Under the pieces are notes generated by a model. It searched no databases. It worked only from the letters and a program-made list of their open reading frames with translations, and was not told where the DNA came from. Position numbers and translations under genes: made by a program. From the NCBI RefSeq assembly GCF_048771995.1, contig NC_133043.1, forward strand, positions 7,210,501 to 7,274,500: 64,000 nucleotides of DNA, in the 5' to 3' direction. The DNA comes from Taeniopygia guttata. Its lineage: Eukaryota; Chordata; Aves; Passeriformes; Estrildidae. Every line of letters starts with the position of its first letter. The stretch's first letter is position 1. Below are positions 1 through 11,744 of the stretch, piece after piece.

Positions 1-2100
1 AACCTGCAACACAGCTGGGCCAGGCTCAGCAGCTGCTGCAGGAGGTGCAACACCTGCAGCCCCAGTGGTGCCAGCGGTGTCAGAGCAGCCTGCCCAGGCT
101 CGTCCCTCCAAAGGTCACTGCTGTGTGTGGAGCTGGGCACCCCGAGGAGGGGACAAGCAAGGCTACCACAGCCTCCCTGAAGGGTGGCCAGCTCTGGGGC
201 ACTGCCAGGGCTGCACTGGCACCCCAGTGCCAGGGTGGGATGTGGTTGGCAGGGGGGTGTTCAGGGCTGGGGCAGGACGGCTGTGGGTGCCAGGGCTGGA
301 TGTGTGAAGCTCACACAGCGCCTGCCAGGCTGAGCCAGCACTCCAAATCCCTGCTTTCAGGAACAGTAAATTCCCTCAGTGACTTATGAAAGAGCAAGGG
401 AAAAAAAAAAAAAAGCTCTAAATGACTTACCTATTTGAAGCCTGTGGGCTCTGCATTGTGTTAAACATTAACCTGCCCTTCTGAGCCAAGCCACTGATTC
501 TCTGGGCAAGTCTGAGGCCAGGCAGGCAAAGAAAAGGATTCTTTGTCAGGGATTATTTCAGAAAATTATCCCTTCAGCCATTTTCTCTCTCATGGTGTTT
601 GCTTGGCCCTGCAGTAGGACGCCTGCCCCACAATTTGCTGTTTATGTTTGTGCAGTGGAGCTGATCAAACAGCCACGACTCTGAACAAGCTGCTCCCACC
701 ACAGCAGCCCTGGGACAGTGGCACAGACACCTTGTGCAAGTGTAATCACACTAATACAGGGCTGGACACTGAATTGCACACATGTAATTGCACACTAAAC
801 AGGCACACATGCACATATCCCCATATCCAAGAAGGGAAAGCTGCCTTTTGAACTCCTGGAAGGTGTGTCCCGGTGAGTGCTGAGTGGCAAACAGCCGTGC
901 CCCTCAGAGAGGGGCAGGCAGGAGCAGAACAGTGGGATCAGTGACCAGGAGTGGGTTCTGCTCCTGGCTTTGCCCTTACTTTGGTGCACAAGGTGGGGCA
1001 AGTTGCACTATTGTTCTTCCCCCATGACTTGTGACTAATGATTTCAAAAGCACCTGTGGAAAGGGTAATATATCATTACTATTGCCTTAAAGGTGTGCTT
1101 GGTTAAGCAACAAACCTTCGGTGGTTTTCAAGAGGTTTTATTTTGATGGAAGTTTTGTTTGGATGGAAGTTTTTGCAAACATCTCCCCCCTGCAGACCCC
1201 AGCACTGGAGTTGTGTCCTGCATTCCTGGGAATGTGGAGTGCTCCTGAGCTGTTCCAGTGCAAAGTCTGGCTGCTTAGCATTGAATCCCCCAGTGACTTC
1301 AGCCAGCTCTTCCAGTTTTGCACTAAAGCTGGAGAGAGACTCAGACAATCCTTTTTCTCAGATCTGTTACAGAAGAGATAATCTATGGCTGAGAAATGGT
1401 AAGAAATCCTGATAGGACCATATCTTCTTAATCCAGCTCATCTACTGCCTTTCTCTGTCCCCGTGCAACACCAGCTTTAGGGCTGGGAACAGAAAATTTT
1501 TCCGTACTCTGGAAGAGTCTGAAACCAAGCAGAAACCCTTCCTGTGGGATCCGTGCCTTCCTTAGAGCTGGTGGAATTCTCTCAGGTGAACAGCACTTGT
1601 GCTCTGCACCTCTGTGTGTGGGTGACCCACCGGAGGGGCTGGGAAAACCTTTCCAGGGAGCAGCCTGGCCCTTCCTCCAGCAGTTCAGTCTCTCTGTGCT
1701 CACTTCCCTGTGCCCTTAGAGCAAATTAAGAGCAGCTATAACTTTCTTCCTGTCTGTGTTTGCAATGCCCCCGGCTGATTGCATATGTGTAATTAATTGC
1801 CCAACCTGCCTCTCGCAGGGGAGAGATCCCGAGCACGTTCTCCCTCCCTCCTGGCACACGAGGAGCAGTAAAATCCTTTTCCCCACACCTGGGGCAAAGT
1901 TTGGGGGCTGTTTCTGGGGTCCGTGCCTCTCTGCCCGCCCCGCAGCAGCGAGTGAGTGAGGTGCGAGCCTGTACAAACATTTTGCTCTCTCCGCAGCCTT
2001 GAATGAGCCCAGGACGAGCTGGTTTGGAGAGGAAAGAGGCGTTTTCATGGGTCACTAATGCACTTTGAACCGGAGCCGGGAGAGCAGCGCTGACCTGAGC
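1..2100. other. Upstream flank, no gene seen
   Basis: No exon with plausible splice sites or a recognisable protein was found here. The longest frames are chance frames without family features. There is a short A run near 401-414. The last few hundred bases (about 1730-2060) are non-repetitive and mixed in composition and may hold distal v1 promoter elements, but nothing specific can be named. Confidence 0.6.
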
Positions 2101-2119
2101 TGCTCCAGCAACCAAAGGC

Positions 2120-2486
2120 TGAATCAAAGCCATGGGGTGCGCCGGGTTGGGGGCGTGAAATTCCATCCCTTCCCTTCGCTGCGCGGATTTGCAGGGCGGG
2201 GAGGAGCCCCGGGGATGCTCTGCGTGCCGCGGGGGTAAGGTGCAACCTCGGGGGAGGCTGAGCCCCGCTTTTCCCCTGCAGGGAGACTCGGAACAGCCCT
2301 GAGCGGTGGCCGAGGTGTGTGCTGAGCTCGGCGGGAGCTGCCCCTCGGCCGCAGCCACGCACGGATGCGGTGGCACCGAGCGCGTCCCCTCCCCGCCGCC
2401 GCCTACAAAAGGATCGCGGCACCCCCGGCCCCGCGCACCCCGCCCGGCCTCGCCCCTGCTCCCATGTCCCCGCCCGGAGCGACGGC
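2120..2486 (+). promoter_or_regulatory. SEPTIN9: SEPTIN9 v1 promoter and 5′ UTR, CpG-rich
   Basis: This GC- and CpG-rich block lies directly upstream of the v1 start codon. A GC box (gggcggggag) is at 2194-2203. A weak TATA-like TACAAAA at 2404-2410 would place transcription start near 2435 if used. The 5′ UTR would then be about 50 nt and would contain one short upstream ORF at 2464-2490. The promoter call is inferred from composition and position. Confidence 0.65.
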
Positions 2487-2490
2487 ATGA
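2464..2490 (+). promoter_or_regulatory. Eight-codon upstream ORF whose stop overlaps the v1 start (ATGA)
   Basis: An ATG at 2464 opens an eight-codon frame (MSPPGATA) that ends in TGA at 2488-2490. The stop shares bases with the v1 initiator ATG at 2487-2489, giving an ATGA overlap. This arrangement can allow termination-reinitiation or reduce main-ORF translation. It matters only if transcription starts upstream of 2464, which is likely but not shown. Confidence 0.55.
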
Positions 2491-2508
2491 AGAAATCCTC
2501 GTATTCAG
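2487..2508 (+). CDS. SEPTIN9: SEPTIN9 isoform 1 (v1), coding exon 1
   Basis: This exon encodes the first seven residues, MKKSSYS, plus the first base of a Gly codon. It ends at a clean GTGAG donor in phase 1. Mammalian SEPT9 v1 begins MKKSYSG, so the bird peptide has one extra Ser but is clearly the same exon. The ATG is the first in its frame: the frame stays open upstream to about 2319, but no other ATG occurs in it. It splices to the exon at 21644, which completes a Gly codon. The v1 isoform is the one linked in mammals to nuclear and microtubule roles and to HIF-1α stabilisation (literature knowledge). Exon identity is secure; the transcription start is not visible. Confidence 0.93.
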
Positions 2509-2822
2509 GTGAGCCTCCCTCTCCTCTCGCCTTTCCCTTTGTGTTTGTGATGGGAAAAGGAAAAGGTTAAACCCCCGCCCAGGTACGACGTGCGCGGTCC
2601 GTCCTGGCTGGGAGCGCTCCGGAACAGCTCCTGCCTGCTCCGCTGGGTGTGAACAAGTGGAAAAGGCTTAAAAAGCTTAAAAAGCAAAGCAAAGGCACGG
2701 GGAGGCTTGTTCCAGGCAGAGCCCGGCACTGGGGGAACGGGCTCGGTTATGGGAAGGTGCCTGTGCCAGCACGGGGTGACATCCATGGCCGAGTGGCAGC
2801 GTGACATGGGAGCAGGACCGTG

Positions 2823-2942
2823 GGGTGTGTGTGACACTGGCTGCCCTGAGAACAGGACTGTGGTGTGTGTGTGACACTGGCTGTCCTGGGAGCAGGGCTG
2901 TGGTGTGTGTGTGACACTGGCTGTCCTGAGAACAGGACTGTG

Positions 2943-3011
<69 letters not shown>

Positions 3012-3160
3012 TGTGACACTGGCTGTCCTGGGAACAGGACTGTGGTGTGTGTGTGTTTGTGTGACACTGGCTGTCCTGGGAACAGGACTGTGGTGTGTGT
3101 GTGACACTGGCTGCCCTGGGAACAGGGCTGAGGTGTGTGTGTGTGTGACACTGGCTTCCC
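2823..3160. repeat. Minisatellite with an internal (GT)32 microsatellite
   Basis: Seven copies of a roughly 38-45 bp unit with the core TGACACTGGCTGTCCTGGGA occur, with cores starting near 2830, 2871, 2912, 3014, 3061, 3102 and 3147. Each unit starts with a short GT run. Between the third and fourth cores that run has grown to a perfect (GT)32 at 2945-3008. Long Cys-Val or Thr-His open frames here are repeat artefacts. Confidence 0.93.
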
Positions 3161-4317
3161 TGGGCATTTCCAAACGGGCTGTAAGAGATGGGATCCCTTC
3201 ATGCTGGGTGATTCTGTTCTCCCTTCTCTCCCTGCTGGCTTTGCCAGGCTTGCCCTGTGAGGTGAGGGCATTGTGCCCTCTGCTCCTTCCTCCCCGGCTA
3301 ACTCAGTGTGCAGTCATGCCTGGTGTCCTTGCTCTGAATTCCCCGTGAAATCCTGCCCCAGGAGGTGCCTGGTGCACTCAAGTCTCCTCTAAGAGGTGCC
3401 CTGCTCACCTTGTGAAGCTCAGGTGCCTCTGGCAGCTCCTCCAGCTGCTGGACTTTGCTCTGCAGCTGATTTCTGCTCTGCTCCAGGCACCAGCCTGTGG
3501 CTGCTCTGCCAGCCAAGTTCTGCCCTGGCTTTGCCTGGCCACTGTGGGGACGTGGTGTCATCACACCAGCGTCCTCCTAATACCCCAAGCCACGGGTCTG
3601 GCCACCCCTCAAGCATTGCTGGTGGCAGCTGCCAGTCACTTGAGCCACATCATTGCCACAGGGCTCTGCCCGAGCTCATGAGACACAGGAGCTGGAGGTT
3701 TGGCTTCATCCAGAAAATTCACTCTCTGATGCTGCTGCCTGTCTATGGTTGAAATTAATTAGCAACCTTTCTCTCTTGCACATTTTTCTTCTCTCATTAG
3801 CGTTGCTAAATGGGCTGCCCGGAGGTTTCATTAGGGCTTGTGTGCTGGGAATCTGAGACAGTCTGAGTGTGATGATTAGCACCTTGTAATGGATTAAATT
3901 GGGTATTAATGGTTGTGTGTTGTGTGTAGGGAAACCTGTTATTTGTTGTGGCCTCCTGAGGTGGTTGGAGCATGGAGGAGCAGTGCAAGGAGAGGTCTGG
4001 ATACAACTCCCTGTCATACAGAAATGTCACAGTTGAGATGGCCACAGTACACAGAGTGTCACCACACAGTTCCAGGAGGCTTCAACCCATACAGAGCAGC
4101 ACCACACCACTTCAGAGGGCTGCAAGCATCACCCTTCTTGTTCTTTCCCCACCCTTTTACACCCTGATGTCCCTGCACTGCCCCGTGTGCCCTCTGCTCC
4201 CTTGGGTGGCTGCTCAGCACCCCTGGGCACTCCCTGGCTCATTGCTGCCAGTGCTGCTCACCTGCTTTTCACAGCTGGAACATCTGGGGATGGGGCTGGG
4301 CCACAGCCCCACTGCCA

Positions 4318-4650
4318 GGGACACAAACTGTGCCACACACAGCCCAGTGACACAAACTGTGCCACACACAGCCCCAGGGACACAAACTGTGCCACACACA
4401 GCCCAGTGACACAAACTGTGTGCCACACACAGCCCAGTGACACAAACTGTGTGCCACACACAACCCCAGTGCCAGTGACACAAACTGTGTGCCACACACA
4501 GCCCCAGTGACACAAACTGTGCCACACACAGCCCAGGGACACAAACTGTGTGCCACACACAGCCCAGGGACACAAACTGTGTGCCACACACAGCCCAGTG
4601 ACACAAACTGTGCCACACACATCCCCAACCCCAGTGACACAAACTGTGTG
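4318..4650. repeat. Minisatellite, 11 copies of a 29-38 bp unit
   Basis: Eleven copies of acacaaactgtg(tg)ccacacacagcccagtg occur head to tail. Units differ by a two-base TG insertion and by cagtg/caggg endings, and two units are longer. The repeated frames on both strands explain the long low-complexity ORFs here. Confidence 0.93.
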
Positions 4651-6084
4651 CCTGCACAGAAATGCTGCCAGCTCTGTGACCTGCTGTTGTGACTCCTTGC
4701 AGCTGAGGCCAAGGGTCCTTAGCTGCTTTGCTTGTTTGGGGTGGAGCTGGGGCACTGCAAAGGCCCTGATGTGTCTCTGGTTGGTGCCCAAACCCTCGGT
4801 GGCACAGCTGGTGTGTTCATAAATCAGGGCACAACCACGGGCACCTGCTCTGGGCAATTTCCCTGGGAATCCAGATTGCTTCTCCAAGACCTAGATGTGC
4901 AGAGTGCTGCAGGGCCTCTGGGCTCTGCTGTCTGGCTGGGGATGTGACAAAGTGACTTCTCAGCTGCAAGAGCTGATGCTGACAGCCTCTGGCAGGCTGG
5001 AAATGCAGTGCCTGGTTGAGATGCTCCTGAAAATGATGGCAAAATAAAAAATGAACATCTAAACACCTTTTGAGGCTGGATTCTCATCACGTCTGGCATG
5101 ATTTGTCCCTCTCTGACATACTTGGGATCTCTTTTGGGGTCTGGGTCCCCCTGAACCTTGTCTGACTTCCCAGGGCTGAGCCTCCAGCTCCATCCTCCAC
5201 CGTGGGCACAGCAGTGCTCTCCTGTTGTGGGGCTGTCCCTTGCCCCAGGCAAGATTTACCTTCCCTAAAGCACTTCAAGGGCAATCCCAACCCATCTGCT
5301 GTGACTTCTGAGCACACACCAGGTAGGTGGGTCGGGATGAAGAGTTTACCTTGGCGTGTCTCACCTCTTAGGAGCAGAGAGGCTCAGTGAGACCTTTGTG
5401 CCATAACCACGGGCACGTGTGGCTCACCCTGGCACTGCTTTTGTTCCTGGAACTCCTGGCAGCAGCAGCAGGAGGAGGGGAGAGCATGAAACAGGGATTT
5501 TACACAGCAATGACTTCTACTGAAGCCAGCTCTTACATGTGTGCCTTGGGGATGTCTGTTATTTCAGTTGCTGAAGGCAAACTTGCCCTGGAATACTACT
5601 TTTTAATGATTTTTTGATTCTCACTTTCCATTACTCAAGCCCAATTGCATCGCCAAAGAAGCAATAGACAGGATTTGTGATAAATTACACTACAAGTTTT
5701 AGGTATTTTCAAGGATGGTGTGAATGGTTCTGGCCAAGGATGGTTTCAGTTTCAGGTTTACGTGAGATGCTGGCACTCACTAAAATATGGATCACCAGAA
5801 TTTCAGTACCACCAGAATTATTTGTGGTGGTTATGTGTCACCCACCCTTACCTGAACTGCAGACTCCTAATTTATTGCTTAGGCACCCAGGGAGAAATAA
5901 CTCTTCATATATGAGCTAAAGCTGTAGGAAAAAATACAGGAAGAGCAGCAGGAGCTGTGATTCCATCAGTGAAGGAGGATTTTCCCATATTGTGCCTGGT
6001 GAAATGATTCCCTATAAAACATGGGAAAGAGACTATAAATCAGATTGGATTTGCTGGTGCTGTCCAGAGAATTTGTGGCTGTCT

Positions 6085-6203
6085 CATCCCTGGAAATGCT
6101 GAAGCCAGGCTGGATGGGGCTCTTGGGGAAGGTGTCCTGTGGCAGGGATTGCAATGAAATCATCTTTAAGGTCCATTTCAACCTGAGCCATTCTGTGATC
6201 CCA
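6085..6203 (+). mobile_element. CR1 LINE 3′ fragment
   Basis: The sequence from 'catccctggaaatgctgaagccaggctggatgg' through 'atctttaaggtcc' to 'attctgtgatcc' follows the CR1 3′ end in sense orientation. It is 5′ truncated, as most CR1 copies are. Confidence 0.8.
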
Positions 6204-9127
6204 CCTCAGCTGGAAGCTCTGGGAAACAGCTCTGTCCTCTGATTGTTGGTTTGTGCTGTGCCAGGGTCCCCTCCTGGCTGTCCCTGGAGCTGATGCTGTG
6301 CATCCTTGCTTTAAGCCCCATAACAAACAAAATGCTGTTCCTGCATAGCAAACCCTTGCTCTTTTTTGGACAAACACATCTCCAACCTGTCCATACTCAT
6401 CTTTCACATTTCTGAACCAGCAAGGAGCAGCTCACTGCTGGCGTTCTCAACATTCACACATTTCTCTGATGGGTTTTTATCCCCAACTCCCTTAATTTAT
6501 TTACTGTTTTTAACCACTTGATCCATCACAGTGCTGTTCCCTCTCTGCCACTCCCCATTGCTGCTCACGTGTAGGACAGTGATTTTGATGTTCCCACAGG
6601 CTGCTGCCCAGGGATTGTTGTTTGAGCTGTAACAACACTCAGAGATGCTCAGAGAGAGCACCTATCTTTGTCCAGAGTGCTGGGGGATCCAGGGCAAAGC
6701 AGGCATGTCCTTCCCACCCCACATCCCTGAATTTCTCCGTGGCTGGTGTGTGCTGGGTGGCAGAGGAAGAGGCCATATTATTTCTTATATTCCCATAAGA
6801 ATAGTGCAGTGCTGCTCCCAAACCAACACTGCCAAAAGGCAGCACTGCCCAGGTCTGGACTGTGTAGTTAGTGCCTAAAACAATGAACCATTCTTCTGAC
6901 TGCTTTTAAAAAGAAAAGGTCATATTCCTCAGAGAATTTGATTTCTAACACACCTCTCCTCTCTTGTGTAGTGAATCCTGTAATTTTCTTGAGTGTTACA
7001 GATGGTTGTAGCCTCTGTTGGATGAAAGCACCTTGATCCCTGGACAGACTGTTCTTCAGGGCCTCACAGAGGGTTCTGTGGCTTAGCAGCTATCAAGAAC
7101 TGTTGATGGCACTTGGCATCAATCCTGGCCAACTTTCCTCAGCCCTTCCTTGCTGCAAAACCCGAGGTGGGAGCGTGAGAAGTCCAATCAAAAGGCACAA
7201 TTGTTTCATTTTACTCCCTTGCTGACAGAATGGATTGCCACAGATGTAAATGCAATGTGCCATCACATGTTTCTGATGGCTCCTGATGACTGATGGACCC
7301 TGCTGTGAAAAACCCTCCTGTGGCAGCACTGTGCTGTGCTGGGGTGGCCACAGCAGCGGTGTGAAGGGTTTGGTTGGGTGTTCTGCTCTTTCCAGGCTTG
7401 GTGGCGTGTGTGGGCAGGGGTAGAGCTTTGCTCCAGGTAAGAAAAACATTCCCACATCTGTTAGAAAACAGTTTGGAGAAGCAAGGAAATCCAGCCTGTG
7501 GAGAAAGATAAATAACAAACCACAACACGCAGACGTTTGCAGAACACAATGAGAGGTCCTGTGGGGCCCGGTGGGGTGATTTCTGCTTCTCCAAAACACC
7601 CATCCTCTTCCTGGGACCCCCTGGGCTGAGCAGGGAGAGGTGGTGGCCCAGGCAGGGGGGAGATGCTGCAGGCACATCCCAAAAAGCAGCACTGACAGCA
7701 CATGGGGCGCTTTGCCTGTGCCTCTTAGACCAGGGGTGTCTTGGGGTTGGCTGCACCAGGTGTGATCCAAATCCAAGGAAACCTCTGTGGAAGGGGAGAG
7801 GGATTTGTATTGCAGTGATTTGTGAGGATTTAACCCTCAGATGGGACAGATGGCTGAGGCCAGGGAGCTGACAAAAAGCAGGCAGAGGTGACCTGCAGGG
7901 GACACCTGTCCCTTGGGGTGTCACAGCCACACCAGGGAGGTCCCCTGGCATCCTCAGGAGAAGCAGCTCTGCTTGTGCAGCCCTGGCTGCCCATGGAATC
8001 ACACAGGGAGGGGTGTGCTGGGAGGGGCAGCACAGCCACTGGGGACTCAGCCCGTTCCCACAGTGACTGGCTGGTGACAAGGACAGCCCCAGGTACCCTC
8101 TCGAGGTTTGGGTTGCAGAGGGGGGGTCACAGCTGCCTGGGAAGCTGCTTTCCTGCTGTGTCACTGCTCAGTGAGCCTCTCATGGGGATGGCATCCATGG
8201 GGGATCCACCAGAGGCTGGGAAAGGAAAGGTTTTGTCCAGTGCTGTGACACTCGTGAGAACAGCTGACTGTGCTGGGCAGGAAGGGGCTCCTTGGGAAGC
8301 TCTTGCCTGAGTTTCAACATTGATCACTGCCCTGCACACTCTGAAGCACAATATCAGTCATTTCCATGACCTGAACTTCTCATTTCAGGTTAAAATCTGA
8401 TGGCCAGAGCGTGTCACTGTCCCCTCCATTTCCCTCAAGCACTCTGCTGTTTCATTGCTCCCTGGTCAAACAGATGGAAGTTAAACTGGAGGGATGATTG
8501 CAAGTTGGAACTAGCAGCAAAAGGGGTTTTTTTCTTCCCTTTGTCCATGCCAGATGAGTATTATTTACAGGAAACACTTTGTACAGCTTCAAGATTTGTT
8601 TAGAGAAGGAGTGTAGGGGAGGAGACAGCTAAAGGCAGAATGGAAATTAAAAAGGTCACAGTAATTCTCAAGAAAATCCATAATTTCCTGGAGTGGGAGT
8701 ATTGCTATTCTGGGGACTGAGGGAAGAGTGGAGCTTGGGCTGCAGCTCCTGGGGGAGAATGTGCTGAGGGACAAAGTGACTCCCTTTGGGATGAGCCTGG
8801 CCTCCTGGGGCTGAGCCCAGAGCAGCTGCTGGGGACACAGGGTCCCTGACACTGCCTTGTTCCCTCAGCTCCTCCAGAGTCACGTCCCTGGTGGCCATGC
8901 CAGGGAGTCTCAGAACATCCCGGGAACAGCCCCTGGGGACACGTTTGCTCCGGCCTGCTGTTATCCAGGGGCATGGGGATTGCCTACAGCTTTGTGGCAT
9001 GGAGAGAATAAACAAAGGAAGCAGGATGAGATGCCCTCAGCCCTGTGGGGTGACTCAGTGCTGAGCTGGGAGTGCCTGGGCATGTACAGAGAGGAGCTGC
9101 TGAGGAGAACAGATCCTGGACAAGTCA

Positions 9128-9279
9128 GGACAAGGGACTCGCAGGGGACAGCCCAGGGAGGTGGCAGGGGGCTGTTCAGGGAGCTAAGGAGGCTGCAGGC
9201 TCTGTTTTACCTGCAGGAAAGGCTGAGGAAGAGCAAGTGTCACTCACCTGGCTGGTGGGAGCCCTCAGCCTGGCCAGGT
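9128..9279 (+). repeat. Local direct duplication, copy 1 (152 bp)
   Basis: This segment recurs at 10983-11135 in the same orientation with about four substitutions and one single-base indel. Flanking sequence on both sides is unrelated. No transposon family is recognised. Confidence 0.9.
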
Positions 9280-10982
9280 TGAGATGGGGGACTCAACCAC
9301 CAGCACCCTGGAAAAGTCTTTGAGTAGAGGTCACCCTTTTCTCACTGCATTTTCAGCTTCCATCATTCTCCTAAGACGACTTTCAATTAACTCTCAAACT
9401 TAAAACCAAAATCTAGGTACGTTTTAATCAGGAGGGACAAGGATGAAACATAATTCTCTGCCAGCATGGAATTTAATTTGAAGCATTGCAGTTGATGATG
9501 CCACCGGTCCAAGCTTAATTCTCCTCGTCCTCTTTGCTTTGGGGAAGGTTTTCAAGCTCACTGATTTCAGTGCTCTAGTGATAAAAGTCACATGTGCTGC
9601 AGTGTCCTTATCTGAGGTCAGTTGCTAGAAAAACGATGAAATCCTTAAATCCAGTCCTTTGTCATGTGTTCTTGCAGCCCACTCTGCCTCATGCGGGGCT
9701 TTTTCCCCTCTGGTGTCCTGCCCTCACGTGTTTTAGAGCGTGTTTTATAAAACTGGTGATAATGCTCAGAAATGTGACTTTGAGTTGTGCCCAAACTGTC
9801 TCAGAACCACAACACCACAGGGTTTCAAGTGCTTGTTTTTTAATTTATTGATTTTTTGGGTTTTTTTTAATCAGGTGAGCTATGACTCTCCAAGCTGTTA
9901 TCTCCTGAACAGCTCAGACCCAACCTGAAGGACTGCCATTACTGCAGCTAATTACCCTTTGACATTAATCTCCATCTGCATCTGTGAACACTTTCCCAAA
10001 ATTGCTGTTCTGACAAGTGAGATGCCCCAGTTGTGGAGCCCCACATCTGAGAGCTGGGGAAGGCTCTCGGTGCTGTGGCTTGTCGGGGATGTCGTGCCTT
10101 GGGTGGTCTCCTCATCCTGCTTGGCAGCTGGAGCAAGAGGCTGTGAATTATTTCCCGTGGTGGGTTTTTGTCAGCTAAACCTCTCCTCAGTGATGGGCAA
10201 TGGTCTGACAGCTGATCCTGCAGTCAGTGCTGGGAGCAATGAGTTAATCTGGGGAAGGATGAGCTCAGCTTGATCCATCTGGGGAGGTTTCAGAGCCTCC
10301 TCTGCTATGCATGGTCCTTCATGGACCAGCCACTCTCCAGGAAATCATCATCATGCAGCAGGAGTTTAAATATATCTCTTTTAAAGTGCATGTGGAGGGG
10401 AGAGGGGAGGAGGGTGTCTGTGGCTGTGTTTTGTGTGTTTGGCTTTGTTTTTAGAGCTCATCGTGGGAAAAAGCAAGAGCCCAGTGCTTGAGCTGTGATG
10501 GAGAGGAAATAGTAAAAAGATGTTTCATAACATGTGTGGATTCATACTCAAATCTTCCTGAGCCTTTCATCTCCTTTGGACCCTGAATAGAAATGTGGGA
10601 ATGGAGATGAGGCAGAAAAGGCTCCCATGGCAATGTGCTGGGTGCTGATTATTGCAGGGTTTTGCACTGAACCCTTCTATGGGCTGCACCTCTTCCTTGG
10701 TGGCTGGTTTTTGGGCTCCTGTTGGCAGAGGTTGTAACACAGGAGAAGGATCTGGAAGATTGGTGCAGGGCATAGTCACACAGCTCCTGCTGAGACAGGA
10801 GCAAACCCCCACCTTAGTCCTGGCTAAAAATAATCAGTGTCCTCGTTCCTAGCCCTGTAGCAGGATTTCTGTGTCCTGAACCCCTCCAAGGGATGGGCAG
10901 GCTGCTCCTGGGGGCACACAGGGCTGAGAAGTGCTTCCCACAGGTCAGGTGTACACAGCAGCGTGGGTCAGTGGGTGGGAAA

Positions 10983-11135
10983 GGACAAGGGACTTGCAGG
11001 GGACAGCCCAGGGAGGTGGCAGGGGGCTGTTCAGGGAGCTAAGGAGGCTGCAGGCTCTGTTTTACCTGCAGGAAAGACTGAGGAAGAGCAAGTGTCACCC
11101 ACCCTGACTGGTGGGAGCCCTCAGCCTGGCCAGGT
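10983..11135 (+). repeat. Local direct duplication, copy 2 (153 bp)
   Basis: This is the second copy of the segment at 9128-9279, about 1.86 kb downstream. The two copies share the core cagggaggtggcagggggct and the end agcctggccaggt. Confidence 0.9.
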
Positions 11136-11499
11136 CTGTGCTGGCAGAGATGTCCCCAGGTATCCAGGAGCTGTGGCTTTCCTCCTCCCTCCTCACCCCC
11201 TCCTCTGTGCTGCCTGGGGCTGCCCAAACAGGCCCTGCTCTCCCCAGGGCTGCTCACGCTCTCCTGCTTCCCATCTGGAGCTGCCCTTGTTTGAATTTCG
11301 GGGGGAGCACGGGGTGCCAGGGTGGGTTTGTTTGTGCTTCTCCCCGAGCAAACACACACAGGTGGCAGGTGGCACCTTGCAAGGGGCTCAGGGAGCCACA
11401 GCAGATCTGCCCTGTGCACACAGCCTGCAGGAGCTCCAGCCCTGCTCGGGGCAGGACGTGGCTATGAACATCCTCATGAGGAGCGGCACAGGGGCAGGT

Positions 11500-11735
11500 G
11501 CTGATCTCTTCACTCTGGTGACAAGTGACAGCACTCAAGGAAATGGCTGGAGCTGGGTCAGGGCAGGTTTAGGTTGGATATGAGGAAAAGTTTTTCACCC
11601 AGAGGGTGGCTGAGCACTGGGACAGGCTCCTCAAGGAGGTGGTCACAGCACTGAGCCTGTCTGAGCTCAAGGAGCATTTGGACAATGCTCTCGGGCACAT
11701 GGTGGGACCCTTGGGGTGTCCTGTGCAGGTACAGA
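11500..11735 (+). mobile_element. CR1 LINE fragment, cut short next to an LTR
   Basis: CR1 sense sequence runs from 'gctgatctcttcactctggtgacaagtgacag' through 'aggtttaggttggatatgagg' to 'gggcacatggtgggacccttgg'. The expected terminal 'ttccaacc..gattctatgatt' is missing, and LTR-like DNA begins about 10 bp further on. Confidence 0.82.
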
Positions 11736-11744
11736 AGCTGGATG

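Noticed and set aside
2319..2486. In-frame open extension upstream of the v1 start
   Set aside because: There is no ATG in this frame before 2487, and MKKS matches the known v1 start.
2505..3348. Long frames on both strands rich in Thr-His or Cys-Val
   Set aside because: They are translations of the GT microsatellite and its minisatellite.
4187..4887. Overlapping minus-strand frames of 147-209 codons
   Set aside because: They arise from the 11-copy minisatellite, which is open in several frames at once.
7211..8164. 317-codon minus-strand open frame
   Set aside because: It is the longest frame in the window, but it has no recognisable domain, GC-rich compositional bias and several competing frames; no sign of a gene.
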